Positions 1 through 9,177 are shown, counted from the first letter of the stretch. The stretch is 64,000 nucleotides of DNA from CBDAQA01 sp965198865 (GCA_965198865.1 CBDAQA010000023.1:1-64000); one strand, 5' to 3'. Notes: generated from the letters alone by a model not told the origin. Translations and numbers: made by a program.

Positions 1-303
1 TACGGCGACGCGCTGGCGGAGCTCAAACAGGCGCAGGACCGGAAGAACCAGTTGGCGGCCGACAACGAGAAGCTGACGGCGAAGCTGGTCGAGCTGCAGA
101 AGCAACTGGACGGTGCCAACGGTCGTGTGGCGGAGCTGACGCGGGCGGCCGAGGAGTTCGACGATCGCGCGTTCTTCCTGCGGTCGCACTACGCGGCTTG
201 GAAGGCGTTCGTGGCGGCCGACTCCAAACTGAAACAGCGATGGAGCGCCTACCTGCGCGGCGGGAACGATGACGCGACGTTCCCGCCGCAGGCGCCCCCG
301 TGA
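1..303 (+). CDS. C-terminal end of a coiled-coil protein (5' end outside window)
   Basis: The reading frame is open from the first base and stops at 303, so only about the last 100 residues are seen. The visible part is rich in E, K, Q, A and L in a heptad-like pattern over roughly residues 5-45, which suggests a coiled coil. An aromatic/basic stretch and a proline-rich tail ending in APP follow. A TTG at 52 could be mistaken for a start, but the same frame continues upstream with the same composition. No family is recognised. It converges on tsf across a strong palindrome. Confidence 0.6.
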   Translation, partial: YGDALAELKQAQDRKNQLAADNEKLTAKLVELQKQLDGANGRVAELTRAAEEFDDRAFFLRSHYAAWKAFVAADSKLKQRWSAYLRGGNDDATFPPQAPP

Positions 304-312
304 ATTGAAGAA

Positions 313-334
313 GCCCCGGATGCGCATCCGGGGC
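313..334. terminator. Palindrome between convergent genes, candidate bidirectional terminator
   Basis: A perfect inverted repeat has arms GCCCCGGAT and ATCCGGGGC around the four bases GCGC. It sits 10 bases after the stop of the upstream plus-strand gene and 30 bases after the stop of tsf on the other strand. There is no long T run, so factor-independent activity is only inferred from position and stem strength. Confidence 0.5.
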
Positions 335-363
335 CCATCGGGTTTCAACTCACGCCGTCGAGG

Positions 364-1179
364 TCAGGGCTGGCCGACCTCGATGCGGACGTACTGCTTC
401 AGCTCGACGCCGTTCTGCTTCAGGTAGTTGGCGACGGTGCCCTTGAAGACGCCGGCGTTGAAGAACTCCTGGTCGAGCAGGACCTTTTCGCCGAAGAAGG
501 CGTTCAGCTTGCCCTCGGCGATCTTCTCGGCGATCTGCTGCGGCTTGCCGGTGGCCTTGGCCGCCTCGACGGCGAGCTCGCGCTCCTTGGCGACCAGGTC
601 GGCGGGGACGGCGTCGCGCGTCAGGCCGGCCGGGCGGGCGAAGGCGATATGGCCGCCGACCTGCTTCACCAGGTCGTCGCTCGGCTTTCCGGTAAACGCC
701 ATCACGACGCCGATCTTGCCGGTGATGCCGTACAGGTACAACGCGGCGACGCCCCCCTCGGGGGCCTTCAGGTAGGCCGACTTCCCGACGACAATGTTCT
801 CGCCGGTCTGCTGGCTCACCTCAGCGGCATCCGCGCTGACGGCGGCGGCCTGGGCGATGTCGGCATCGGGGTGGTGCAGGTACTGCTGGGCCGCCTTCAC
901 GGCGAGCTTCAGGAACGGCTCGCTCTTGGCGGTAAAGTCGGTGTTGCAGTTCAGCTCGACCAGCGCGGCGGCCGAGCCGTCGGTGGCGGCGACGCCGCCG
1001 ACGCGACCCTCGGTGGCGCTCCGCTCGGCCAGGGACGACTTGATCCCCTTCTTGCGGAACTCGCCGATGGCGGCCTCGAGGTCGCCGCCGGTCTGGGTCA
1101 GGATCTTCTTGCACTCCATCATCGGCTGCCCGGTCTTGGCGCGCAGCTCGTTCACCAATTTGGCCGTGATCTCCGGCAT
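364..1179 (-). CDS. tsf: Elongation factor Ts
   Basis: EF-Ts is the cytoplasmic guanine-nucleotide exchange factor that regenerates EF-Tu-GTP during translation. The N-terminal UBA-like region (MPEITAKLVNELRAKTG) and the signature CNTDF after ALVELN are clear, and about 271 residues is normal for the family. The start at 1179 has GGAGCG just upstream. An in-frame GTG at 1242 would add 21 residues that do not belong to the family and that lie inside an inverted repeat. The gene follows rpsB in the usual rpsB-tsf order, 117 bases downstream, and is probably co-transcribed with it. Confidence 0.96.
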   Translation of the reverse strand: MPEITAKLVNELRAKTGQPMMECKKILTQTGGDLEAAIGEFRKKGIKSSLAERSATEGRVGGVAATDGSAAALVELNCNTDFTAKSEPFLKLAVKAAQQYLHHPDADIAQAAAVSADAAEVSQQTGENIVVGKSAYLKAPEGGVAALYLYGITGKIGVVMAFTGKPSDDLVKQVGGHIAFARPAGLTRDAVPADLVAKERELAVEAAKATGKPQQIAEKIAEGKLNAFFGEKVLLDQEFFNAGVFKGTVANYLKQNGVELKQYVRIEVGQP

Positions 1180-1196
1180 GTTTCGCTCCGTAAACA

Positions 1197-1269
1197 GTTG
1201 TGAGTTGAGAGTCATGAGCTGCGGACCCGTGAAGGCCGCCACCCGATGCTCGAACTCTCAACTCACAAC
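1197..1269. repeat. 16-bp perfect inverted repeat in the rpsB-tsf spacer
   Basis: The arms are 1197-1212 (GTTGTGAGTTGAGAGT) and 1254-1269 (its exact complement), separated by 41 bases. The right side continues with further CTCAAAACTC-like words. The element could fold in the rpsB-tsf transcript between the two genes. It resembles the other word-repeat palindromes in this window (12978-13050, 53166-53250) in style but not in sequence. Confidence 0.75.
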
Positions 1270-1296
1270 GAAGGACCCTAAACTCAAAACTCGTTC

Positions 1297-2253
1297 TCAG
1301 GCGGTGATCGGCTCGGCGGCCCGGGTCTCGTCGGCGACCTCGGACGGGAGCAGCACCTCGTGGCTGGGCGGGGTCGCCTCGGGGGCGATGCCGGTCACGG
1401 CGGCGCTGGTGCCGGGCAGCTCGGCCGGCCTGCCCTCGTCGGCCTTGAAGCTGGCGCGGCTGCTGCGGCGGCGGCCCTCACCGTCGGGGCCGGGGCCCGG
1501 GCCGGCCTTGTTCTCGCTCCGGCCGGTCTTGCCCTCAATGATGCTGTCGGCCATCTCGTGCATGATGATCTCGATCGCCTTCATCGCGTCGTCGTTGCCC
1601 GGGATCGGCAGGTCGATCAGGTCGGGGTCGCTGTCGGTGTCGATCAGCGCGATCGTCGGCACGCCCAGTTTGCGGGCCTCCTTGACGGCGATGTGCTCGC
1701 GACGGGTGTCGATCACGACCATCAGCCCAGGCATCTTCTCCATCTTGCGGATGCCTTCGAGGTTGGCCTTGATCTTGGTCATCTCGCGGCCGAGAGTCGC
1801 CTTCATCTTCTTCGAGTACCCCTCGATGGCCCCGGTGGTGAACAGCTTCTCCAGCTCGTCCAGCCGGTTGAGCCGGGCGCGGATCGTGCGGAAGTTGGTC
1901 AGAGTGCCGCCCAGCCAGCGCTCGCACACGTAGTGCATGCCGCACCGCTTGGCCTCCTCCTCGACGGCGAAGCGGGCCTGCCGCTTGGTGCCGACGAACA
2001 GGATGTCCTTCCCGCCGGCCACCGTGTTCTGCAACAGCTTCTTGGCGCGGAAGAGGCCCTTGAGGGTCTCCTTCACGTCCAGGATGTGGATCATGTTCCG
2101 CTTGCCCTTGATGTAGGGCTCCATCTTCGGGTTCCAGCGCGAGACGCGGTGCCCGAAGTGAACGCCGGCCTCGACCAACTGGGTGACCAGCTCGGCCTGG
2201 GTCTTCGGATGTGACGGCGTGGCCGGCTGCGGCGTGGACGACTGCTCTGCCAT
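1297..2253 (-). CDS. rpsB: 30S ribosomal protein S2 with long C-terminal tail
   Basis: S2 is a structural protein of the small ribosomal subunit. The typical start of the fold (LVEAGVHFGHRVSRWNPKM), the NMIHILDVKETL helix, and the PGLMVVIDTRREHIAVKEA and DTDSDPDLIDLPIPGNDDA segments are all present. At 318 residues it is some 60-80 residues longer than usual, with a tail after about residue 235 that is rich in G, P, A and E and has no recognisable domain. It is the first gene of an rpsB-tsf unit, with 450 bases of non-coding sequence upstream that should hold the promoter. Confidence 0.96.
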   Translation of the reverse strand: MAEQSSTPQPATPSHPKTQAELVTQLVEAGVHFGHRVSRWNPKMEPYIKGKRNMIHILDVKETLKGLFRAKKLLQNTVAGGKDILFVGTKRQARFAVEEEAKRCGMHYVCERWLGGTLTNFRTIRARLNRLDELEKLFTTGAIEGYSKKMKATLGREMTKIKANLEGIRKMEKMPGLMVVIDTRREHIAVKEARKLGVPTIALIDTDSDPDLIDLPIPGNDDAMKAIEIIMHEMADSIIEGKTGRSENKAGPGPGPDGEGRRRSSRASFKADEGRPAELPGTSAAVTGIAPEATPPSHEVLLPSEVADETRAAEPITA

Positions 2254-2707
2254 GACTGCTCCAATTCACGCGACCCTCGCCAAATTTGGCGGGTCGCCAG
2301 CCCGAGCGGGACGCGCCGGCCAAGTCGCCGGCCCCACCGTGAGGCTTATGGGGACCACGAAGTTGTAAAAACGAAAACCCGCGGCGGATGCGAGGGACCG
2401 AGGAAACCTCAGTCACCCATCGACGCGGGCGGCCCTTGGCTAGCCGGGACGGGTCATCGTATCCCTGTCGCCCATTTCATGCAAGTCACGGCGGCGCGGG
2501 GTTTGAGGGAAAAACGCCAAGCGGTAAGAGCCCCTGCCCGTCGCGCGCGATGCCACGGGTTTGCCGAGGCGCGACGCCTCCCGACTCAGCTCAAACAAAA
2601 ACATCACCTGTCTCCAATCCAACTAGGATCGACTGTGAAGGATCTGTAACTGATGCCACCGGATGATATTGCGAAACGCCCGCACAGCTCGCCGGTTGGC
2701 TTGCCGT
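2254..2707. other. Gene-free stretch upstream of rpsB
   Basis: Only short open frames with no family character occur here. The part nearest rpsB (2340-2380) has A-rich words and probably carries the rpsB promoter/leader on the minus strand, but I cannot place a convincing -35/-10 pair. No RNA gene is recognisable. Confidence 0.4.
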
Positions 2708-3640
2708 CTACCTGGCCGATGGCGGGAGACCCTCTGCGATGGACGCGGCCAACGCGGTGATCTGCCTCCGCCCGCGCATCCCATCCTCCAACTTGCCCAA
2801 CAGGTGCGGCGGCATCCCGGCGATCCCTAGGTGTGTCCCAGCCAGCGCCCCCGCCATCGCGGCCACCGTGTCGACATCGCCGCCCATTGCCAATGCACGG
2901 GCCACCACGCGATCGTACCTGTCCGGATTGAGGCTGAAGCAGCAGATCGCGCTGACGACCGACCGGTGCGCCTCAATGCCGCTGCCGAAGGGGATCGTAT
3001 CGACGGGCCCGAGTCTGGCGGCCGTCCTCAGTTGCCACCGGAACTCCTCGGTTTGAGCAATGCCCGCCAAGCGCGTGCAGTAGGCGGCATGGTCGAACGG
3101 CTCGTCCGTCACCAGCAGCGCCACGGCCGACGCCATCACCACCGCCCCGTCCACGCCCAGCGGATGGCCATGGGTGACCGATGCGCTCGCCGCCGCCTCG
3201 ACGACCACCCGCTCAAGATCGTCGTGGAACGCCAGTCCGACCGGGGCCACCCGCATTGCCGCGCCGTTGCCGAACGAGCCGTTGGGGTAGACGCTGGTCA
3301 CCAGGTCCTGCCATCGGTGCCCCTCCCGCATGCCGACCAGGATCGTCGCCGTCCCGGGCCCGTAGCCGCGCGAGCGGTCGAAGTTTGCCGCGAAGATCTC
3401 GGCCAACCGGTCGGCGTCGATCCGCCCATGCCGGGCCAGGCACTCGGCCACGCCGATCGTCATCTCGGTGTCGTCGGTGTAGCACAGCTCCGCCTGCGGC
3501 GGGTCGCGGACGATCCCCGCCGCCCCGCCGAACTCGCGGTGAATGGCGTAGGCGTCCAGCCCCTCGAACGGCGCCGCGACCGCGTCGCCTAAGGCCAATC
3601 CAAGAAGGCAACCGGCGAAGCGATCGGCAACGGTGTGCAT
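2708..3640 (-). CDS. ADP-ribosylglycohydrolase family protein
   Basis: Proteins of the DraG/ARH fold hydrolyse ADP-ribose from proteins, nucleic acids or small molecules using two metal ions. The N-terminal DRFAGCLLGLALGDAVAAPFEG, the metal motif YTDDTEM near residue 55 and the second motif GGDVDTVAAMAGALAG near the C-terminus are all intact, so the enzyme looks active. Length (about 310 residues) fits. The ATG at 3640 is preferred because the fold begins at once; an ATG at 3658 would add six residues. It stands alone between rpsB and two small envelope genes, so its substrate cannot be inferred. Confidence 0.9.
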   Translation of the reverse strand: MHTVADRFAGCLLGLALGDAVAAPFEGLDAYAIHREFGGAAGIVRDPPQAELCYTDDTEMTIGVAECLARHGRIDADRLAEIFAANFDRSRGYGPGTATILVGMREGHRWQDLVTSVYPNGSFGNGAAMRVAPVGLAFHDDLERVVVEAAASASVTHGHPLGVDGAVVMASAVALLVTDEPFDHAAYCTRLAGIAQTEEFRWQLRTAARLGPVDTIPFGSGIEAHRSVVSAICCFSLNPDRYDRVVARALAMGGDVDTVAAMAGALAGTHLGIAGMPPHLLGKLEDGMRGRRQITALAASIAEGLPPSAR

Positions 3641-3846
3641 GGAACACGAAGATATCACCCGACGCGATCCGTTTCGAACGCTATAGCGTCCAACGCCACG
3701 CCAGCCCGTGACACGGCGACCTCACTTTAGGTATGCGGACGACGGCCGCGGTTGTCGCCATTGCCGCATGCGGATAGGTTTGCTCCTCGGCCGGCGCGTC
3801 CCCGGCGTCCGCACGTCATCCGGTAGGCAAATCGGGAGGTCGCGTC

Positions 3847-4119
3847 GTGAAATCATCGGTGGCCATCACCCTGATCCTGTGTGGCGTTCTCGTCGTCGCG
3901 ATCCCCGCCCTGTCGCACGCGTGGGACGGCCTGATGTTGGCGGTCACGCTGCCGCACATCATGCCCAACGGCTCGATGAACGTCGGCTCCATTCCGGACC
4001 TGTATGGCGCCGCTTGCTGGACGCTGGGGACCGTCATGATCGGCGTCGCCGTCGTGGGGTCCGTCATGGTGCGCGCCACCGAGTCGGGGGCGCGTGGGCT
4101 GACGGCCCAGGTCGCGTAG
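3847..4119 (+). CDS. Small two-TM membrane protein, unknown
   Basis: A 90-residue frame starts at GTG 3847 behind a good GGGAGG site. Two hydrophobic segments are visible, residues about 4-24 (signal-anchor-like, ending before SHAWDG) and 55-76. The connecting loop contains small and aromatic residues. No family is recognised. It lies 47 bases upstream of another small exported protein in the same direction, and the two may form an operon. Confidence 0.6.
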   Translation: MKSSVAITLILCGVLVVAIPALSHAWDGLMLAVTLPHIMPNGSMNVGSIPDLYGAACWTLGTVMIGVAVVGSVMVRATESGARGLTAQVA

Positions 4120-4166
4120 CTCGGCCTGGCCCTCTGATCGGAAACACTCTCCACTTCGGAGGTCTC

Positions 4167-4463
4167 TTGAAGTCGGCGTTGAGTTTCCCGCTGGGCCTGG
4201 CCATTGGCGTTGCCGCGTGCGGCTCGGTCGCCATACTGCGCGCCGACCTTGGCACCCGCCAGGTGGCAGCTCCACCCGCGGCGGTCGTCCCTGCCGCCGG
4301 CAACGACCAGGTCGGCCGATACCGGGAGTTCGGACAGGCCGGGGCTCGGTTTCTGCTCGACACGACGACCGGCCAAACCTGGATTTCGCGACCCGTAGAC
4401 GGTGGCACCAACGTTTTCCTTGAGGCGTGGGTGCCGGCGAACCTGCCGCCCGCAGCCCGTTGA
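4167..4463 (+). CDS. Small exported/anchored protein, unknown
   Basis: Starting at TTG 4167 right behind GGAGG gives 98 residues: a signal or anchor segment at about residues 3-24 (LSFPLGLAIGVAACGSVAIL), then a soluble tail with RFLLDTTTGQTWISRPVDGG. That last motif occurs in many small bacterial envelope proteins in which a value plus its display-like context is repeated, but no function is known to me. The start is decided by the RBS; the open frame itself continues far upstream with shadow-like sequence. Confidence 0.55.
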   Translation: MKSALSFPLGLAIGVAACGSVAILRADLGTRQVAAPPAAVVPAAGNDQVGRYREFGQAGARFLLDTTTGQTWISRPVDGGTNVFLEAWVPANLPPAAR

Positions 4464-4560
4464 TCATCCGACGAGAAGTGCGCCCACAGGGCGGCCGCTA
4501 CGCGCGGCAGGCACCGCGCAATAGCGCTTCGCACGTGCTGATCGATCCGGGTCTTCCGCG

Positions 4561-4581
4561 TACCTCAGACGCCGGCTTCAC
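4561..4581 (+). repeat. Dispersed 21-bp repeat, copy 1
   Basis: The 21 bases from 4561 (TACCTCAGACGCCGGCTTCA plus C) recur exactly, in reverse orientation, at 35919-35939. Both copies lie in short spacers next to gene 3' ends. The copy at 35919 is part of a longer GAAGCCGG/CCGGCTTC hairpin, which suggests a mobile or gene-converted intergenic element. Confidence 0.7.
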
Positions 4582-4598
4582 GGGCCAAGATCGCGACG

Positions 4599-5126
4599 TT
4601 ATCTCGGGCCGGTTCCTTGGTCGCCGCGCCGGCGGACGGTGATCGTCACAGGGCGGGCCTCGGGGAGCCAGTCGTTGGCGAGCAGGACCGGGCGGAGGGC
4701 CTCGACCACTGAGGCGGCGACGGCCGGGGGCAGGTGGGCGACGAACCGCTCGCGCAGCACCCGGATGTTGACGGGCCGGGCCTGCCGCACGGCGGCGAGG
4801 CCGGCGTCGGTCAGGACGGCGTCCGACCCGCGCCCGTCGGCGGGGCACGCCTCGCGCCGGACCAGCCCGTCGGCCTCGAGCCGGTCCACGACCCGCGTCA
4901 GCCCGGGCCGGGTCAGCAGCACGACGTCGGCCAGGTCCCGCAGCCGCATGCGCCGCCCCGGCGCCGACGCCAGCGTGGCCAGCACGTCGAACCACGTCGG
5001 CGGGACTGTTCCGGCCGCCGCCGCCGCCTGCTCCAGGTGCGCCGACATGCGGGCGGTCAGAACCATGACCATGCGCCACGCCTCGCGGACCGTCGGGTCG
5101 GGTTCGTCTTTGGGTCGAGCCGGCAT
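4599..5126 (-). CDS. MarR-family transcriptional regulator
   Basis: A winged-helix DNA-binding regulator of 175 residues. The MarR core is clear: a long first helix (EAWRMVMVLTARMSAHLEQ), FDVLATLASAPGRRMRLRDLADVV, the recognition helix region TRPGLTRVVDRLEADGLVRREACPADGRGS and the wing. The start is taken at ATG 5126 because the upstream extension to 5375 is Arg/Gly-rich shadow sequence. It is divergent from azoR, the usual arrangement for a MarR repressor of a quinone or electrophile-responsive flavoenzyme, and the shared spacer has dyads over a promoter. Confidence 0.9.
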   Translation of the reverse strand: MPARPKDEPDPTVREAWRMVMVLTARMSAHLEQAAAAAGTVPPTWFDVLATLASAPGRRMRLRDLADVVLLTRPGLTRVVDRLEADGLVRREACPADGRGSDAVLTDAGLAAVRQARPVNIRVLRERFVAHLPPAVAASVVEALRPVLLANDWLPEARPVTITVRRRGDQGTGPR

Positions 5127-5305
5127 CGCGCGTCCGATCTTACCGGGCCACCCCGCCAGGACGACCCCTACCGCGAGGGACAGAACCGGGCCGTGCCGGC
5201 GCAGCACGCATTTCGCGCGGCGGGCGCGGCCTGCAAGTTCCACGTCGTCTGCGTGCGACGCGACCTGCGGTCGCCACGGGCCGACACGGCACGGCCCTGC
5301 TCTCA

Positions 5306-5355
5306 CAACAACTCGTTGACCCCGCAACCAAATCGGATATAGTTGCGAGTGCAAC
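5306..5355 (+). promoter_or_regulatory. azoR promoter with two overlapping dyads (candidate MarR operator)
   Basis: TTGACC at 5316-5321 and TATAGT at 5338-5343 are spaced by 16 bases, close to the sigma-70 consensus. One dyad (CAAC-N5-GTTG, 5306-5318) overlaps the -35 and another (GTTGC-GAGT-GCAAC, 5342-5355) overlaps the -10 and start region. GTTG/CAAC half-sites on both promoter elements fit repression by the divergent MarR protein. Confidence 0.7.
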
Positions 5356-5392
5356 GAGATGGGGATGGGGTTCAACCGAAGGAGACCGCGTC

Positions 5393-6025
5393 ATGGCCAA
5401 GCTGCTCTACATCGAGTCGTCACCCCGGAAGGAGCGGTCGCACTCGATCGCGGTCGCCCGCGCCTTCATCGACGCGTACCGGTTGGCCCACCCGACGGGC
5501 GCGGTCGACACGTGGGACCTGTGGGCGCCGGCCGAGCAGCTGCCGGAGTTCGACGGGGCGGCCATCACGGCCAAGTACGCCATGGCGACCGCCACCGCGC
5601 ACACCCCGGCCGAGGCCGAGGCGTGGACCGCCATCGGCCGCTCGGCCGAGCGGCTCAAGTCGGCCGACCTACTGCTGCTGTCGGTCCCGATGTGGAACTT
5701 CGGCGTCCCGTACAAGCTGAAGCACCTGATCGACGTCGTCACCCAGCCGGGGCTGACGTTCGGGCACGACCCGGTCAAGGGGCCCTTCGGGTTGGTCCCG
5801 GCGCGGGCGGCGGTGGTCGTGTCGGCACGCGGCGCGAGCTACGCGGCCGGGTCGCCGTTCGCCGCGATGGACCGGGAGGCCCCGTACCTGACCGGCTGGC
5901 TGAACTGGATCGGCGTTGCCGACGTCCGCCACGTGCTGGTCGAGCCGACGCGGACGGAGGCATCGGCCGCCGAGGCGCGGGATAAAGCGACCGCCGAGGC
6001 CCGGACGCTCGCGGCGTCGTTGTAG
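5393..6025 (+). CDS. azoR: FMN-dependent NADH-azoreductase (quinone reductase)
   Basis: A cytoplasmic flavodoxin-fold enzyme that reduces quinones and azo compounds with NAD(P)H. The N-terminal phosphate-binding loop (YIESSPRKERSHS), the PMWNFGVPYKLKHLID stretch that contacts FMN, and the YLTGWLNWIGV segment near residue 165 are diagnostic. The 210-residue length is normal. ATG 5393 is preceded by GAAGGAGA. The gene is likely induced by electrophiles through the divergent MarR protein and is closed by a hairpin terminator at 6063-6091. Confidence 0.93.
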   Translation: MAKLLYIESSPRKERSHSIAVARAFIDAYRLAHPTGAVDTWDLWAPAEQLPEFDGAAITAKYAMATATAHTPAEAEAWTAIGRSAERLKSADLLLLSVPMWNFGVPYKLKHLIDVVTQPGLTFGHDPVKGPFGLVPARAAVVVSARGASYAAGSPFAAMDREAPYLTGWLNWIGVADVRHVLVEPTRTEASAAEARDKATAEARTLAASL

Positions 6026-6062
6026 ACCCTCTCGAGCCTAACAGGCGTGCAATCCCAGAGAG

Positions 6063-6091
6063 CCCAGGCAGCTTGCTGCCCGGGTTGTTTT
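6063..6091 (+). terminator. Rho-independent terminator of azoR
   Basis: CCCAGGCAGC and GCTGCCCGGG form a 10-bp stem with one mismatch and a two-base loop, followed by TTGTTTT. It lies 38 bases after the azoR stop. Confidence 0.7.
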
Positions 6092-6451
6092 CGATGGGGC
6101 GAGAACGCCAGGTCGCAACGTGCCTGAGCTTTTGCGGGATAAGCTTGGACGGTTGTTCCGGGTGGCGTCTGGTGCGGTGGCCCTCTGCACCTGCCAATGT
6201 GGCAACGACCGCAGACTGCCGGAAACACCGGCTGCCAGCGTGGCAGATGCCGTCGCGTCGTCGATTTCCAGCCTCGGAGCGTAATTGTCAACCAAGTCAC
6301 GCCTTACATCGCGCGGAAGTTCCACGTCGGTTCGGTATCCCGTTTGACTAGGGGACGGCAGTACCGGTGCCCGGCGGATCGAACGGGCGACGGTCGGATC
6401 GTCGACATCGAAAACAGAGTCCGAACAAACGTTCGCGAGGAGACAACACAG
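6092..6451 (+). other. groEL leader region without a gene
   Basis: No credible gene is seen. I looked for a CIRCE element (TTAGCACTC-N9-GAGTGCTAA) and did not find one. Just before the ribosome-binding site is a perfect dyad CGAAC-AAAC-GTTCG (6422-6435), which fits the CGAACRNRYGTTCG pattern of Gram-positive-type LexA boxes. Its meaning in a planctomycete heat-shock leader is unknown. The RBS itself is GAGGAGA. Confidence 0.4.
6422..6435 (+). promoter_or_regulatory. Perfect CGAAC-N4-GTTCG dyad in the groEL1 leader
   Basis: A 14-base palindrome lies 16 bases upstream of the groEL1 start. It matches the LexA/DinR box pattern known from Bacillus and actinobacteria. In this position it could equally be a heat-shock repressor operator or chance. 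Confidence 0.3.
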
Positions 6452-8095
<1,644 letters not shown>

Positions 8096-8105
8096 TCGGA
8101 CGGCC

Positions 8106-8342
8106 ATGCCCACGCTCCTCATTGACGGGCCGTTCCGGTTTTTCTGGTACTCGGCCGACCGCCTTGAACCGCCGCATGTTCATGTCGAGCGGGACGATCG
8201 ATCGGCGAAGTACTGGCTGGACCCCGTTCGTCTGGCCCGGAACAATGGGCTCCGGCAGCGTGAGCTAGCGATGATCGCCCGCATCATCGCTGCCCATCAA
8301 GCAGAGTGGCTCGAAAGGTGGCAACGTGAGCTCGGCCGTTGA
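8106..8342 (+). CDS. DUF4160 protein (toxin-antitoxin-like pair, member 1)
   Basis: A 78-residue protein with the DUF4160 hallmarks: an N-terminal FRFFWYSAD turn, EPPHVHVERDDRSAKYWLDPVRLARNNGL, and a C-terminal helix with REL, AHQAEWLERW. DUF4160 and DUF2442 genes occur next to each other in many genomes and are thought to be toxin-antitoxin-like, though no biochemical role is established. It starts 10 bases after groEL1 and overlaps the next gene by 17 bases, so translation is probably coupled. Confidence 0.88.
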   Translation: MPTLLIDGPFRFFWYSADRLEPPHVHVERDDRSAKYWLDPVRLARNNGLRQRELAMIARIIAAHQAEWLERWQRELGR

Positions 8343-8643
8343 GGCGACTACTGCTGTACTGGTCACTTTCATCGCTTGCGATGACGAGCGGCTGACGGTC
8401 GCGCTGTCAGATGGTCGGCGTCTATCGATGCCGCTCGTGTGGTACCCGCGCCTTTACCATGGGTCGCCGGCCGAGCGGAACGAGTGGCGACTGATCGGCG
8501 GTGGCGAGGGCGTCCACTGGCCAGCGTTGGACGAAGACCTGAGCCTTGACGGGTTTCTGGCCGGCCGCAAAAGCCAAGAGTCGGCGGCGTCTGTCAAGAA
8601 GTGGTTCGCCGGGCGGAAGGCGAGCCGGCGGAAAGTCGATTGA
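8326..8643 (+). CDS. DUF2442 protein (toxin-antitoxin-like pair, member 2)
   Basis: A 105-residue protein with the DUF2442 pattern: a beta-strand pair LTVALSDGRRLSMPLVWYPRL, then WRLIGGGEGVHWPALDEDLSLDGFLAGR. The C-terminal tail is basic (KKWFAGRKASRRK). GTG 8326 lies inside the 3' end of the DUF4160 gene. The pair sits inside the groEL1-groES interval, so it is probably transcribed with the chaperonins and may be heat-inducible. Confidence 0.87.
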   Translation: MSSAVEATTAVLVTFIACDDERLTVALSDGRRLSMPLVWYPRLYHGSPAERNEWRLIGGGEGVHWPALDEDLSLDGFLAGRKSQESAASVKKWFAGRKASRRKVD

Positions 8644-8644
8644 C

Positions 8645-8827
8645 GTGGCCAAGCACGACCGACCCATGCCCGACCTAACGCCACTGCCGGACCTGAGCCG
8701 GCGGCCGGACGCGACGCGGACGGCGACGCGGGCCGGGGTGATCCTGGTCCTGCTAGCCATCGCGGTGGCCGGGATGTGTTACACGGGCTGGCTGCTGTAC
8801 ACGCTGCCGGCCGGGCCGGCGAAGTAA
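8645..8827 (+). CDS. Small single-TM protein, unknown
   Basis: About 60 residues: a polar proline/arginine-rich N-terminus, one membrane helix (RAGVILVLLAIAVAGMCYTGWLLY) and a short tail. The GTG at 8645, one base after the DUF2442 stop, is preceded by GGCGGAAAG; an ATG at 8666 would shorten it by seven residues. It may be the third member of the insertion between groEL1 and groES. No family is recognised. Confidence 0.5.
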   Translation: MAKHDRPMPDLTPLPDLSRRPDATRTATRAGVILVLLAIAVAGMCYTGWLLYTLPAGPAK

Positions 8828-8884
8828 ATCAACAAATTGCACGGGCGTGAACGCCCGCGCGACGCAGAGAAGGAAACGACTAAA

Positions 8885-9172
8885 ATGACCCTGAAGCCCC
8901 TATCGGATCGCGTGATCGTCAAGCAGTCGGACGCCGAGGAGAAGACGGCCAGCGGGATCCTGCTGCCCGACTCGGCCAAGACCAAGCCCACCCAGGGCAA
9001 GGTGATCAGCGTCGGACCCGGCAAGCTGGACGACGACGGCAAGCGCCACGCGGTCGCCGTCAAGACCGGCGACGTGATCTACTACGGCAAGTACAGCGGC
9101 AACGAGGTCGAGGTCGACGGCGAGAAGCTCGTCATCCTCCGCGAGAGCGACGTCCTCGGCGTGCTTGAGTGA
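8885..9172 (+). CDS. groES: Co-chaperonin GroES
   Basis: The heptameric lid of the GroEL cage, 95 residues. LKPLSDRVIVKQSDAEEKTASGILLPDSAKTKPTQGKV contains the mobile loop with the GILLP motif, and the C-terminal YGKYSGNEVEVDGEKLVILRESDVLGVLE is typical. The ATG at 8885 has AAGGAAA upstream. A CGGGCGT/ACGCCCG hairpin lies at 8842-8857 just before the RBS. It is shared by the flanking groEL1 and groEL2. Confidence 0.97.
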   Translation: MTLKPLSDRVIVKQSDAEEKTASGILLPDSAKTKPTQGKVISVGPGKLDDDGKRHAVAVKTGDVIYYGKYSGNEVEVDGEKLVILRESDVLGVLE

Positions 9173-9177
9173 CCAAA

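Noticed and set aside
2388..2666. 92-aa and 60-aa frames upstream of rpsB
   Set aside because: No RBS, no family character, and they overlap each other on opposite strands.
6092..6451. CIRCE/HrcA element in front of groEL1
   Set aside because: No TTAGCACTC/GAGTGCTAA pair in the leader; the only dyad is CGAAC-N4-GTTCG.
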